From positions 1,116,001 through 1,180,000 of the forward strand of contig WHUZ01000001.1 in NCBI GenBank assembly GCA_015179045.1: a stretch of 64,000 nucleotides of DNA. The letters are read 5' to 3'. The notes below the pieces were generated by a model that was not told the DNA's origin, made no database searches, and saw nothing but the letters and a program-made list of their open reading frames with translations. The stretch is from Kalaharituber pfeilii. Its lineage: Eukaryota > Ascomycota > Pezizomycetes > Pezizales > Pezizaceae. Positions 23,093 to 35,519 of this stretch are shown piece by piece (position 1 is the stretch's first letter; each line of letters begins with the position of its first letter). The position numbers were made by a program, and so were the translations under genes.

Positions 23093-24094
23093 ATGTCCGC
23101 ATCCAACGATCAAACCTTTCTCACCACAAAGGACGGTCTCCGCGCACCAATACTCAACGGCACCAACTACCAAGCATGGAGCTTCTCCATGAAATTTCTG
23201 CTCAATGGAGAAGACCTCTGGGAAGTCGTGCAAGGGACTGAAACCATACCTGAAACCCCCTCCTCTGGCAGTCAAACACGTACCTCCTCTGTCACAATAT
23301 CTAATGACGTAGCAACATACAAGAAGAAACAGAAGAAAGCAGCAATGCTTATCTTCCAGTTCTGCTCACCAACTGTCCAGTCGTATATCGCCCACGAAGA
23401 GGATCCAGCCGAGCAATGGAAAATCCTCAAAGATCACTATGGTGGAACCAGTGGCATAAGCAACGGACAAAACCTTATCCAAGAGTTCTATCGAGAACAG
23501 TTTGTCAATTATAACTCGATGGACGAATATGGTTCAAAACTAAAGTCCTACCAAGATCGTCTTGCTCTCACAGAAAAGAAACTCACCGACCAAGACCTTA
23601 TCTCCCAGCTAACCAACAACCTTCCCCGAGATTATGATGACATTGTCACTCATGCTCACTCAAACTCCACAACCTCATACATACAAGTCCTCAACAAACT
23701 GATCGAACGAGAGACAAAGCTTGGTCACCGCCGCCAAAATTCGAAGGCTCTAGTCAGTACTAGAAATAAAGACGACCACAAGTCGAAAAGGAGGGACCGC
23801 CGGGACCGCCGTGACCACCGTGACCGTGACTGCCGTGACCGCCGTGAGCATAAGAAAAATTACCGAAAGCAGGATGATAGAAACAACAATTCCGACAATC
23901 GACCATTGTGCACCTACTGTGGACGAAAAGGGCATAAGTTAGAAGAATGCTTCACACGGAAGCGAGCCCAAAAAGTTGTTAAAGAGCTCGAGAAAGGTGG
24001 CCAATCAACAGCAAACGTTGCCATCACAACCAATACAGCCACCTCAAACCTTGAAGACCGAATCGAGATACCACGACTCACAGAGATGGATTGA
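23093..24094 (+). CDS. Copia element 1 Gag
   Basis: 333 residues. The N-terminal half carries the UBN2/retrotransposon gag fold typical of Copia (NYQAWSFSMKFLL, YGGTSGI...YNSMDEY). A strongly charged Arg-Asp stretch follows at about residues 222-250, then a CCHC zinc knuckle (CTYCGRKGHKLEEC) for RNA binding. The frame ends with UGA at 24092-24094, and the pol frame continues in the same phase just after it. Confidence 0.9.
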   Translation: MSASNDQTFLTTKDGLRAPILNGTNYQAWSFSMKFLLNGEDLWEVVQGTETIPETPSSGSQTRTSSVTISNDVATYKKKQKKAAMLIFQFCSPTVQSYIAHEEDPAEQWKILKDHYGGTSGISNGQNLIQEFYREQFVNYNSMDEYGSKLKSYQDRLALTEKKLTDQDLISQLTNNLPRDYDDIVTHAHSNSTTSYIQVLNKLIERETKLGHRRQNSKALVSTRNKDDHKSKRRDRRDRRDHRDRDCRDRREHKKNYRKQDDRNNNSDNRPLCTYCGRKGHKLEECFTRKRAQKVVKELEKGGQSTANVAITTNTATSNLEDRIEIPRLTEMD

Positions 24095-24121
24095 CTAACC
24101 GACTCAAGTTCACGCGCTGCC

Positions 24122-27100
24122 ATGACACATCCACACTCCATTGCATATGCCTACCACCCAAGCCCACTACTGATATATGCCTGCCATGCAGCTCGAGTTT
24201 CCCTTCAAACCGCAACCTCAATCCTCCAACGCTCTGCCTTCCTCTTCGATTCTGGCGCTTCAGATCACATCTCTTGCAACCTCAATTACTTCCTAGACTG
24301 GAAGCGCCTGCAAAAACCCATCCCAATCGTGCTAGGCAACAACTCAACTATCAATGCTATATGCTGCGGCACGATTATTCTTCGTGTGACCGACCCTCAA
24401 GGAAGTCACCATAAACTCCGCCTCTCAAACGTCCTCTATGCTCCGAAGATTGGCTGCAATTTGATATCCATAGGGAAGTTGACCACACCCTCCTCCCACC
24501 ATACCATTATCTTTGACAGTGGGTTCTGCATGTTAATTGATAAAACCGTGGAGTCAGGAAAGGTCATCGCTCGCTGCAAGCCCCTAGCCAATATGTTCAA
24601 GCTCAACTCTCAAGTAATCGACGAAAAAGCTCTGGCACTGCGCGCATCAGCAGGAAATCAGCCTACCAATATAAAGCCACTCCCACTCGAGATATGGCAC
24701 CGTCGACTCGGCCATTTGAACCTGCAGAGCGTACAATCATTAGCATCCGGCCTTGCCTCTGAGATTGCTATCCTCAAAGCCAGCGAGCATATTCCTGGTT
24801 TGAAAAACACCTGCGCCCCATGCATTGAGGGTAAACAGAAGGAAGTGATCAGTCGAATACCACAACAAAGAGCAGCCAAACCACTCGAATTGATTCATTC
24901 AGATGTCTGCGGACTATTACCAGTGTCACTTGGTGGAAATCGATACTTCATCATATTTGTTGATGACTATACCAGAATGACCTGGGTGTTCTTCCTGCCC
25001 TCCAAATCAGCTGCCGATGTCCACCAGGCATGGACAAACTTCAAGAACATTGTCAAAGCCGACATCGACACAAACAAAGTTAGCCAGTCAAGCCGAATCA
25101 TCAGATTTCGAAGTGACAATGGTGCAGAATATGGAAACAAGAAGCTGCAAGAGGAATTCAGGCATATGGGGGTCATATGGGAGCCATGCGCACCATACAC
25201 ACAACACCAGAATGGTGTGAGTGAGAGGATGATCCAGACAGTACTTCTCATGGCTAGAACGATGGTCCATGATGCCCGCATTGACTTCAACGACCTATGG
25301 CCAGAAGCCATCAAAACAGCCGTATATCTCAGGAACCGTTCACCAACCTCCGCCCTCAATAAAATGACCCCATATGAAGCGTGGTATGGTCAGAAACCTG
25401 CGCTTAGCCACCTTCGACCATTCGGCTGCCCTGCCTATTCACTTGTGCCACTAGAACTCAGGAAGAAACTGGAATCAAGAACTAGACGCTGTCTGTTGAT
25501 GGGATATGTCCATGATACCCAGAAAATATGGAGAGTGTTTGATCCTGTGCAGAGAAGAGTATTTGAATCAGCAAATATTGTCTTCGCAGAAGACGAAATG
25601 TATCATCCTCTCTCCCGCCCTCACCTCTCCATAAAGCAGATTCCTGCCACACCTCCGGCAGCACCTCCGACTCGTGCTTCGTCACCTCCTGTACCACCTC
25701 CAGCAGCACCTACAGTATCACCTCCGGCACCATCTCTAGCGCTACCACCTCCGGCATTTGCTTCGCCACCTCCGGTATCACCTCCGGCACTTGCGTCGAC
25801 ACCTCCGGTAACACCTCCAGCATTACCGTCGGCACCACCTCCGGCACCACCTCCGGTAGCTGCTCCAGCACCTCCGCCCGTGCCTCAACAACCACGGCCT
25901 CCCACATCAAACAGGCCTACACAACCCTCGAGACTGTCAGCTAAACCAATCAAATTCATCCCTTACCAGCCCAAAGCCAAAGCCCTCTCTGCCTATGCTG
26001 TCCTCAACAATGAGAATGCTGAACAAAGAACCAATGCAGCCATTGCTTTCCTCACTCACATTCGTGGATCAACAACTGCTGGTGAACAGATCTCGCGCCA
26101 CTATGAAACCCTCGAAGAAGGTACTATGCAGTTTAAGCTTGTTGAAGATTCCGAGCGACTCAAAACGTTGAACCGGCTAGTCAATGACCTTCGGAAACTT
26201 GACCTCACATCATATGTATATAGTGCCATGGCCACTCCCTCAGACATACCAACACCAAACACATATCGTCAGGCACTCCAAAGCCTCCAAGCCAAACAAT
26301 GGAAAGGCGCAATGGATGAGGAATTCGGCTGCCTTATCAAAAATGGCACATGGTCATACATACCCAGATCCAAGGTCCCAAAGGATGCCAAAGTGATTTC
26401 GAGCAAATGGTTGTATAAGATCAAGCATAATCCTGACAATAGCATAAGATTCAAAGCCAGGCTTGTATTCCGTGGGTTTGAACAAGACGACTATGGAGAA
26501 ACATTCGCTCCTGTCCCGAAACTCGCCACAATACGCATGCTATTCGCAATTGCTGCTGCTCTGGATTGGGACATCTGGCAAATGGATGTCATCACTGCCT
26601 TCCTCCACCCTGAAATCGACGAAGAGGTATATATGGAGCTCCCACAAGGATATGGAATACCAGGAAAGTCAATGTCGCCAGATGAATGCCGCCGCACCTA
26701 TGTCTGCAAGCTTAACAAAGCTCTATACGGCCTCAAACAAGCCCCCAGAGTATGGTATTCAGATATTGATGCCTTCCTCATCTCCCTGGGTTTCCAACGT
26801 TCCAAATATGACTCCAATCTATACATCATGGACAATCTCCTCTTGCTCCTATGGGTGGATGATATCCTCTTATTTTCTCCCACTGCCGATGCGAAACAAT
26901 TCCCTCCCTATCCAGTACGTCAAGAAGCGGCTATGCGAAAAGTATAGCATGAAAGACCTAGGCCAGGCAAGATCATTCATAGCAATTGAAATTGAGCGCG
27001 ATCGAAAGGCGAGAACAATCCGCCTGCATCAGTCAAAATATATCAACAGCATTCTAGCACAATTCAATATGTTAGAATGCAATGGCCTCTCAACACCACT

Positions 27101-27905
27101 CCCAACGAACCACAAACTCACCGCGTATAATACCGAACCCGAAATTGAATCCACCGCTTATACCGAACTCGAACCCGAATCCGAGCTCAAGCCCCTCGAT
27201 GCGAAGAAAACCACCCTATATCAGTCAATTGTAGGAAAACTCATGTACGCAATGATAGCCACCCGACCCGACCTAGCATTTACTGTGTCAACATTAGGAC
27301 GATACAACACAAATCCAACAAAAACGCACCTTGAAGCAGCAAAGAAAACCCTACGCTACCTCAAGCAAACATCAAATGTAGGAATAACCTACTCCGGTAG
27401 CAGCTGCAGCGACCTCATAGGATTCTGTGACTCTGACTGGGCTGGAGATCTCGAAAAACGACGTTCAACAACAGGCTATGTCTTCTCTCTTTCAGGGGGT
27501 GCTATCTCTTGGAAATCAAGAAGACAACCAACTGTTGCTCTCTCCAGTACCGAAGCTGAATATATGGCAGCCACTGAAGCCAGCAAAGAAGCTATCTGGC
27601 TCCGCCGCCTATATGACGAAATCCTTGGACGCAAGGAAATTCAACTCTCTCCACAGAAAATCCTTATTGACAACAACGGTGCAATGGACCTCGCTAAAAA
27701 CCCTAAACACCACGATCGCACAAAGCACATTGATATCCGTCATCACTTTATTCGTGAAGCCGTGGAAACGAAGCTCATAGAGCTCATTAGGGTAAACACC
27801 AAAGAAAACCCTGCAGACCTGCTAACGAAGGTTCTGCCAAGCGAGACACATCATCGTCATATGCGAAGCATGGGACTTGTGAAGTCGGCGTCAGGGGGTG
27901 TGTAA
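24122..27905 (+). CDS. Copia element 1 Pol, frame broken inside RT
   Basis: In phase with gag. Protease motif FDSGASDH comes first. The integrase follows with its HH-CC finger (HRRLGHL...CAPCIEGK) and catalytic D, D, E (IHSDVCG, RSDNGAEY, NGVSERM). A Pro-rich linker precedes RT with the catalytic WVDD. The first frame ends at 26947. RT continues from about 26,895 in another frame (YVKKRLCEKYSMKDLGQA), with RNase H motifs DSDWAGD and SSTEAEYM, to 27905. Removing one C from the CCC at about 26,898-26,900 restores a single frame, so the break is a simple indel or base-calling error. Without repair this copy could not make active RT/RNase H. Confidence 0.9.
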
Positions 27906-28317
27906 TTCCGTGCGTGTGTAGTTGCATACGTGCATGCACCATATTCCTTAGGGTGAGGGGGTAACGATGATACAACATTGAATACGATACTCCTTAGGGT
28001 GAGGAGGTGATGTGATGTGAGGTGATGTGGTGATTCGATGGTTGACAAGGTTGAAATGACTGAATGCTTTAGTAATAGGCTGCTACAAGCCCGCGCGATA
28101 GGGAACTCACTGGCAAGCGACCTGGTACTCTTTCTCTTCCTTTACCGTTTTCTCCTGCAAAGGTTTTTCGGTATATGGCACTGCGTGCAATGATATGAGA
28201 GATCATTGGAGAGTTTTAACGAGGCCAGATATCATGGATGTCAAGATGTCATAGATGTCAAGGATGTTTAGCGTTTTAGCAATCTCATTGTGCTTGCACA
28301 ATCTCGATTGAGGGGGT

Positions 28318-28546
28318 GTGTTAGAATACTCTAGTGAGATCTTGGCACCCGTGCCACTCACGTGACATCGCCTGACGGTGATACCTATTGGCTCGTTCTA
28401 TATGAGTCTATTCAACATCATGTATAAAATTTTTTCTTTGTCGCCACAAGTCTATGGCAAACCCTCATGTATATATAGCAGCTGTTTCGACCTCGATGGT
28501 CGTGGCAGAAATGAACAAGCTTCATTCCGTCTTTCATCTTTCCTCA
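28318..28546 (+). repeat. 3' LTR of Copia element 1
   Basis: 229 bp. It is identical to the 5' LTR except for one extra T in the opening TGTTT. It ends 367 bp upstream of the HAD hydrolase start codon. Confidence 0.95.
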
Positions 28547-28551
28547 CTTCC

Positions 28552-28913
28552 TTCCTTTACCAGGGCACGTGCAATGCCAAGGTCCTCTCCAGGTTTGCGA
28601 CAGTACAGAACACATCCATTAATGTTTCACAGCAGCAGTAGTTCCATAGGAGTGCAGGCACCATTTCCAGATTTGGAAGGAGATTTATCCACGTGCATAA
28701 CGTTCATGGGCAGGGTGATCGGGAAGGATCCAGCAGGGCCAAATTACTTACCGCTACTTCTGGGCATTGGGGGGGTGCAAGGAAGATCGCAATCACGTCT
28801 TATCCAGCAGCACGAGGATCCCCCGCTTCATTATAAGTGGGCTTAGGTTTCGCTGAGAGGAGGCATCAAGTGCAAGTGTCCCATTTCCCATCCCGCAAAA
28901 TAGAAACAGCATC
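28552..28913. promoter_or_regulatory. Upstream region of the HAD gene, truncated by Copia insertion
   Basis: 362 bp between the Copia target duplication and the HAD start codon. No clear TATA box is seen. The 3' LTR, a potential promoter reading in the same direction, now lies at the distal edge. Confidence 0.5.
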
Positions 28914-29815
28914 ATGGACAGCCAAGCCGCAGCACAGGAACCGAAGCTCTCTGACTTCAAAGTTCTCTGCTTTGATGTCTATGGTACACTCATAGACTGG
29001 GAAACTGGTAATAGCGTTCCATGTCTATCCAGTTGTTTTATCCTGGAGAGTCCTTAATCTTAGTCTTCTGCACTTTTATACTCACACTTCTAGGTATATA
29101 CAATGCTGCGTTACCTCTTCTCAAACTTGACGATACTGAGTCTGCCACTCCCGCCCTGTCTCGTGCGGAGTTCTTAAGTCTCTACGAGATTCTGGAGCTT
29201 GCCCAACAAGCACGGACTCCCTCAATGAAATACTCTACTATCCTCACCAGCATTCATGAGCAGCTCTCCTCCCCAACTCACCTTAATCGCCCAACTATTT
29301 CGGAGTCACAGCATGCAAGATTCGGAGCTAGCGTTCCAACCTGGCCAGCTTTTCCTGATAGCCTTTCGACACTGCTTGCATTGCGCAACCCTCATGGCTA
29401 TAAGCTAGTTGTCCTCTCAAATGTCGATTGGGAAAGCTTTGCCGGCACCTGTAAAGTGCAGTTTGGAAAGGACGCTTCCGAAATATTCGACGTCGTTTTG
29501 ACAGCGGAAGATATTGGCAGCTATAAGCCCTCAAGGCGCAATTTCAAGCACATGCTTGAGGTTATAAAGAAGAAATGGAACCTGGGGGAGGAAGATGTGC
29601 TACAAGTTGCGCAGAGTAGAGTGCACGATCATGTGCCTGCTCAAGAGATGGGTATAAAGAGCGTATGGGTGAATAGAAGAGGGGCAAATATGGGCGGACC
29701 AGGAGATGTGCCAGAAGGAGCGTGGTGGGATTGGGAGGTAGATAGCATGGGATCGTTTCTAGAGATGGTTGAGCATGGTGCACGAAGGAATGGGAGGGTC
29801 AAACCAAGTCCATGA
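28914..29815 (+). CDS. HAD-superfamily hydrolase, haloacid dehalogenase type II-like
   Basis: Two exons, 28914-29007 and 29094-29815, give 271 residues. The 86-nt intron splits a Gly codon. Motif I is CFDVYGTLIDWETG with the nucleophile Asp21. Motif II is VVLSNVD. Motif III includes the YKPSRRNF lysine, and the acidic motif IV lies in QSRVHDHVPAQEMG. This order matches fungal 2-haloacid dehalogenase-like proteins, which are often annotated as L-2-haloacid dehalogenases. The substrate is unknown; many fungal members act on phosphoesters or remain uncharacterised. The gene is intact, but a Copia element has inserted in its upstream region. Confidence 0.85.
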
Positions 29816-31463
29816 ACATGTGCACAGAAGGATATTACTCAACAAGTAACTAACTGCATGTATTGTGCGACTGGAACTCTGATACTGTGAATTCCAAGGG
29901 GACGGAATTGACACTGTCTTTCCTAAAAAATCGTTGCCAATTTGCTATATTTTTTGTATCGCCCAGAATAACGTTTGTTTTCTGGTCACCTAACATAGAA
30001 CATAAGGCCCAGTGAAGCTAAGTGCATAAGTTGCCCAAGTAAAAATTTGATCAACGCTACTGTCTGTATATCATACGTTCAGGAAACGAAACGAAAAGCA
30101 AAAAGCTCCATCCGCCGAGAACTACATCCGATGCAAATCGAAAGACCAACAAGGGAATTTTTCTTTTTTCCAATGAGGAAAATTCTCCACATCAAAATTA
30201 CACATTTTTATCATACCCTTCTGAAAGCCCCAGATAACCCCCTGAAGTTCAGAGCTCACCAGGCTATGATACAGAATTCATAAGCCAATTGAAGTTCACC
30301 AAATGAATGCAGCTTTGAGTTGGACACGTATCTACGTACTTACTTACTGATGCCAATGGGCTGTGCCGGCGATTGGACAAGTATATTGCAGCCTGCATTC
30401 TGAGATGGACGGCACAAGTCTCAGCGCACTGGATCCTTTTTACTTTTCCTGGTAGCAATGTCTCAGGGGCGGTATGGGGTGATGATGTTGGTAAACTGTC
30501 CACCCTGCAGTTGGAAGATTTCTTGAGCTTCCCTCATGGGCATGGGGGTGAGAGCATCGGAAGCTCATGGGTGAGAGCATCTCATGCGGAAGATACTCCC
30601 GTGCTGGCTGTGCGCCATGCCATGCTAAGCCTGATGCTTAGCAGCGCTGTCGGTGCCGTGAGCCAGGCAGCAGCTGGCTCCGGGACTATCATATCATACT
30701 GTACGCAGCAGCCCGGTTGCAAGACTAGCAGCAGCCCAGTCTGGAGCAGCCAGCATTCATTCATCTTCATTCATTCATTCATCATTCATTCATTTGTCAT
30801 CTGCCAGTCTGCCAGGCACTACGCTGCTTGCAGCGCCCTCCCTCCTCCCAGCTGCTGCAGCCTTTTCGCTGGGCGGATCCCGCCACGCAATGCAAGGCCC
30901 CAAATTGACGATCCTGGTTACATTAACATCCCCCCCTCCCACACACACGCACACGCACCCCCCTCCTCCCATCCTGCAGGTATGCGACGCGATTGGCGAG
31001 TGCCCGCTGAGCGTACTCTGCTTTTGTTGCGGTCACAAAAGGAAAGTCAAGATCAGCACGAAAGTAATAGAAGGAGCTGTACCGGCACGGCATGCTTGGG
31101 AAGAGATCCGCTCAAATATCCCACTCCGTTAATTCGTTGAGTTATCATACCCACAGAAATACCCACACGCCTGCAATCTTCGGGACCCTCAACCATCAAG
31201 ATCCAGGTGGTCATGCAACCTTAATTACCCAACCTGCGGGTACCCGATATCATTACTCCTTGCATTTTCCGGTTACTGTACTTCTCATTCTCGTTTGGGA
31301 CCAAAGACTTACATTCGGGTGTAAAGGAACGTCACAGGAGTCCAGACTGACGCAGTGCAGTGCCTCTACACCGGCCACTGGGTATAGCAGAGTTAAACAC
31401 CAGACAGGTTTAAGGAGTAGGAAGGACGTACTCGAGTAACTACCGCCACGCTCTTGTTTCGAT
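29816..31463. other. Gene-free stretch with microsatellites
   Basis: Holds a (CATT)n-type microsatellite at about 30,764-30,794 and a CA-rich tract at about 30,940-30,958. The frame 30373-31140 (255 codons) runs through these repeats and has no domain, so it is not called. Confidence 0.45.
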
Positions 31464-34322
31464 ATGGAACGGCTCAGGTTGCATCTCCCCTCAAAACTAT
31501 TCCATCACCAGGGAGGTTCTGTCATGATACGGACTGCACATCCAGATCCTTCGGAAGCCCAGTCTTCCTTCCGTCAGGAATATTGCAGGCAGCAACGGCT
31601 GCCAGGTGATGTCCTTCCACCACAGTTCCAGGGGGAAGCACTCCCCAATACGCGGGCAACTCTTGCAGAAACGCCAGCCTCTCCACCATCGTTACACGCC
31701 AAGGATGAGATAACGCTCCGTGGAGCAACATCAAGATTTCTGAATGCAGCGAATTTACCGGTTGAGTTATTGTCTATAATTTTGGAGTTTATCGCATTCG
31801 AGAGAGCTGGCGGGACCTTGAGGGATTGTGCAAGTACATGTCAGGTAGTTTATTCCCCTTCCTTAGAGGGAAAAAAAAGAAGGGAATATCATGTTGAATC
31901 TAAGGGATATGCCCAGAAGATGCAGGTCAATAGATCTTCAAGAGCTAATTATCTCTTATGAGCTATAGTTATGGTCATCAGTCGCCTTACCATTATTATA
32001 TCGTTATTGTGGTTTTGGGGTATTTGACTATATGCCCCCGCAGCCGTGTAAGAATTTCGCTTTGCCATTGGAGTACGTTGAAGGGAATTAAACCAATTAC
32101 TGATAGGTACTGGCTGAAGACCGCAGACAGAATTCACCTGCGGTAGTGCCATACTCTGATTCTCCGTTATTCACGGGACGTCCTCTTTCAGTGAGTCGTG
32201 ATGATATATTGGCTCAAGCTAGATACTGGAGAACTTTGTTACTGTCATGCTTTTGGAAAGAACCAACAAATCGCACGTTACACCCATATATACAATTTGT
32301 GGAAAACCTTGACTTCTTGGTGCTAGCTACGGTGGTGCAAAAGTACCAAGAGGCACATACTGAGGGCAGTATAGTCGCTCGGGATATCAGAAAAGCTCTG
32401 TTCGGACTTGGCACTGAGGATGGCGGATTTATGGTTGAAAATTTTGAGAAACCTCAGCCAAGGGAGGTCCCCGATGGTGCAAGTATCCTGTCAAGAATGA
32501 TGACTGGTATTGGGTCCTTTGTCCCTTGCAGCCAAGAATGCACCCATTCTTCTAACAGAGCGCAGTTCTCATCCCACGAATTGGCCATCTCAAGTCAGCG
32601 AATGTCTTCATGGAGCATGATTTGATGTATTCCTCGATGCAACACCAAATTTTGAGGACGACAGTTACAGTGCCTTTGACGGAAGCAGTGGGTAAACTGT
32701 CACGAATATCAAGCCTAGAAATTTCTGGACAGGAAAATGTTACTCCAGAATTCGGCAGAGCCATCCAGAAGTTACGTCCATCTATCATACTTAACTCCTC
32801 GAACTCAACGATCAGCAGAAATGCGACCTTTGCTCTACGTATAACAGGATCAAGACGTATCTGGCAAGGCTCCTCAGGGATTGGGAGCTCTGGTTCTCTA
32901 GACAACCTCGAGTTGTCTGAGGAGTTGCGCCGTAATAAAGCTTTTCTTGCTGCATTAAACCCCAATAGCGTTACATCTGTGGATTTTGACATCACGGATG
33001 ATTGGGGTTGGACTCCGGAATCTGTATCCGACTTCCTTCTTCGACAGGCTCGAACGCTCAAGATTCTTCGCATTCGAGGGTTTGGTGATACACTCTCAAC
33101 CTGGCAGCTCCTGGACAGAATGGGGCGTAAAGGCTTCCGCGTGCGAGGATTAGACCTTGACAATCGGCATGTACAACATCCACCAGTCATTTTCGACCCT
33201 ACTGCATGGGCGTTACAAACAGTCTTCCTCAAAAAACTCAAGTATCTTGCTGTGGATGGGTTTCAGGGTATTATGAATTCCGCAACAAATTATCATATGA
33301 TTGATCCTACACAATTCTCGATTTTATTAAAATCCAGCTTGTTTGGAAAGGTCTCGGGGACCCGGATGACCCCACCAGTGAAGACACTGAAATTGTCAGG
33401 GATAAGAATGGGGTCAAAGGTTCCTGAACAGATTGGTGCATGGGTTATGCAATTGGTACCTACGTTGACTACATTGGAAATCGGATACCTCAATTATGGC
33501 CACAATCCAGATTCTGACTTTTCTTATTCTGCCCACTGCAGGGAACAAGGAAGGTACAAGCTTATCGAAGTATTATCCAGATTAGAAAAGCTTAGAAGGT
33601 TTAAAGCGACGGGATACGCCGCTGAAATACTACTCTGCGGATGTATCACACCAGTCGATGAAGAAGAAGAGGACGACGGCCTACCACGGTCCCCGCCAAG
33701 ACCGTCGACACCAATCGGGCCCTCTGCAGTTGGCAGTAATTGGCCACATGAAGCCTCATGGCACCCATCCCAAGTACATTATACAAAGCATCGTCATCCA
33801 GGACGCCCATCTGGAGGTACAAAAAAGCGTTCCCCTGCTGCTGCTCGACTGTTTGAGGAAACATGGCCTGAAACGTTGGAGGAGCTTGAGCTGTCGCCAT
33901 CTTACCCTATTGTGTTTACTATGTATAATGGTTTTGTTGACGACTCTCTGATGCTCTTTACAAAACTGGAAAGGCTGCGTGTTCTGGCGCTTCTATATAG
34001 GCAAGAGAGGAAAGGTGTTAGTCTACTGTCAGCAGTAAATAGTGAGGAGGATGAAAGTCAGCAACGCGAGAGCTCTAAGGACGCCATGGAGAAGACAGGC
34101 CTTTTGACACCAGAGGGGATGCTAACATTTGTGAAAGCGCTTCCCAAGATGCAACATGTGGAGCAGAAGTTTATGTTGAAAAAATTTTGGCTTGCAGAGA
34201 GGTTTATGAATCCCAATGCGCGGAGAGAGTTGCCAAATCAGGATTTGTCTTGGACGAAGGCAATTGGGGATATGATGAAGCAGATGGGCACGGACTTCGA
34301 GTTCGTTAATAATTGCAGTTGA
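31464..34322 (+). CDS. F-box-like protein with leucine-rich C-terminal region
   Basis: Three exons are proposed: 31464-31844, 32107-32506 and 32566-34322, totalling 845 codons. Introns are 262 and 59 nt. The N-terminal third has an F-box-like motif (NLPVELLSIILEFIAFE, CASTCQ). The long C-terminal part has irregular Leu-rich segments (LKILRIRGFG, VKTLKLSGIRMG, LTTLEIGYLNYG) typical of the many divergent fungal F-box/LRR proteins that select substrates for SCF ubiquitin ligases. An acidic EEEEDD patch and a Pro/Ser-rich loop lie in the middle. The start could also be the ATG at 31524. The first intron is the weak point: its length is unusual and its borders rest only on frame continuity. Confidence 0.65.
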
Positions 34323-34613
34323 GGTTATTGTTGCTTCAATTTTGGATGATATCATTTTATGTTGGCTCCTTTTCATTGTGTTTAAGTTTTTATTCTCAGA
34401 TTTTCTGAGCTGAATGTTCTGGATTCGTTGAATCCATTTGTTATTTGATGTTTATTGGATTAAGTTTGCATTAGCAATTACTCTTTTAATGCTGCTAGCA
34501 AGTAGTGTATTGCGAGCTCGAAAGTAGTTGATATCTATTACCATCATCATGATTCATCATCAACGAAGAACTCATTGTCAATCCGTGCGATGCCAAACAC
34601 TTTCATTCACGGC

Positions 34614-35519
34614 TTAAACCCCAACTTTATATGTCTTTCTCTCCGCACTCGTCTCCCTCTCCTCAACCTCTTGTATCACTCCACTCACTACCTCCAAAAT
34701 CTCAGTTGCAACCTCTTCAATCCCCCGCCCCGCATCCACCGTCCTCCATCTCACTGTCCCCTCAGCTTCCTCCTCCTCTCTGACCCTTTTGAACAACTCC
34801 CTAACCTTCTCCTGCATCTCCTTTTTCTCGTACCGCTCCCCACCGTACCCACCCCGGCTCAGGGCAATGTCTTCGGAGATATCGAGGAACAGAACGAGGT
34901 CGGGGAGGGGAAGCCCGATGTCCGGCGCGCGGCACCATGGAATGGGGTGTCCCTTTGAGGCAGTGTAGACGATACCAGAATGGATGTAGCGGTCGAGGAG
35001 CACTGTGGTGCCGGAGGAAAGGAGGGTGAGGATTTTTTGGCTGGAGGAGAGGTCAGTGGGAATTGGACGGTGCTGGAAAGATGGATGGTGTGAGCGGGAG
35101 AGGAGGGGCGGATAACCTGAGCTCCCAGCGATTCGCGGAGAAGAGTAGGTGGATGGCGTGGTCGTCGAGGTCTGCGCCGGAGCGGAGGTAGGAGTCGATC
35201 ATTTTTCCGATGGGGGTGGTGCGATCTGGAAGAGTATGCAGAGTACAGTCAGTGACATGATGTTCATATTGACAATAATTGAGCTCTACATGTACGAAAA
35301 CTCTTTTCTTTTTCGTAAGTAGACATACACGGCTCATGAAGATACATTATGTTTGCGCATAAATCCCCACTCACCAGGAAACCTCTGAAGCACCACCTTC
35401 CTGCCTCTGTCCTGAAGCCTCTTCAGCAGCAGCACACATTGCGTGGATTTTCCTGCCCGATCGAGGCCTTCAATTGCGACGAGTGCTCCTGGAGACGGCG
35501 TTGGAGTGTCGGTAGACAT
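34614..35519 (-). CDS. CDC8: Thymidylate (dTMP) kinase
   Basis: Phosphorylates dTMP to dTDP for DNA synthesis. Three exons, 35519-35375, 35225-35117 and 35040-34614, give 226 residues, the usual family size. Introns are 149 and 76 nt. The P-loop GLDRAGKST is at residues 18-26. RFPDRTTPIGKMIDSYL spans intron 1 and contains the dTMP-binding Arg. FSANRWELS crosses intron 2, and LLDRYIHSGIVYT carries the family DRY motif. PDLVLFLDI and a Glu/Lys-rich lid region follow. It is divergent from SLD5 with 301 bp between start codons, consistent with shared S-phase control, though that is inference. Confidence 0.92.

Larger units (their letters stand above)
22697..28546 (+). mobile_element. Ty1/Copia retrotransposon 1, full length
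   Basis: A complete 5.85 kb element with 228/229-bp LTRs, flanked by the 5-bp duplication CTTCC (22692-22696 and 28547-28551). It has a tRNA primer-binding site directly after the 5' LTR and a purine-rich tract (GAGGGGG) just before the 3' LTR. Gene order is gag, protease, integrase, RT, RNase H, which defines the Copia type. The LTRs differ by one T in a T-run only, so insertion was recent. Two defects or recoding sites interrupt the coding region: an in-frame UGA at 24092 and a one-base frame change near 26,890-26,905. Confidence 0.95.

Noticed and set aside
25710..25910. Minus-strand Val/Glu/Pro-repeat frame
   Set aside because: It is the antisense of the Pro-rich linker in Copia-1 pol.
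30373..31140. 255-codon frame as a gene
   Set aside because: It runs through CATT and CA microsatellites, and lacks a domain, splice structure and a plausible start.
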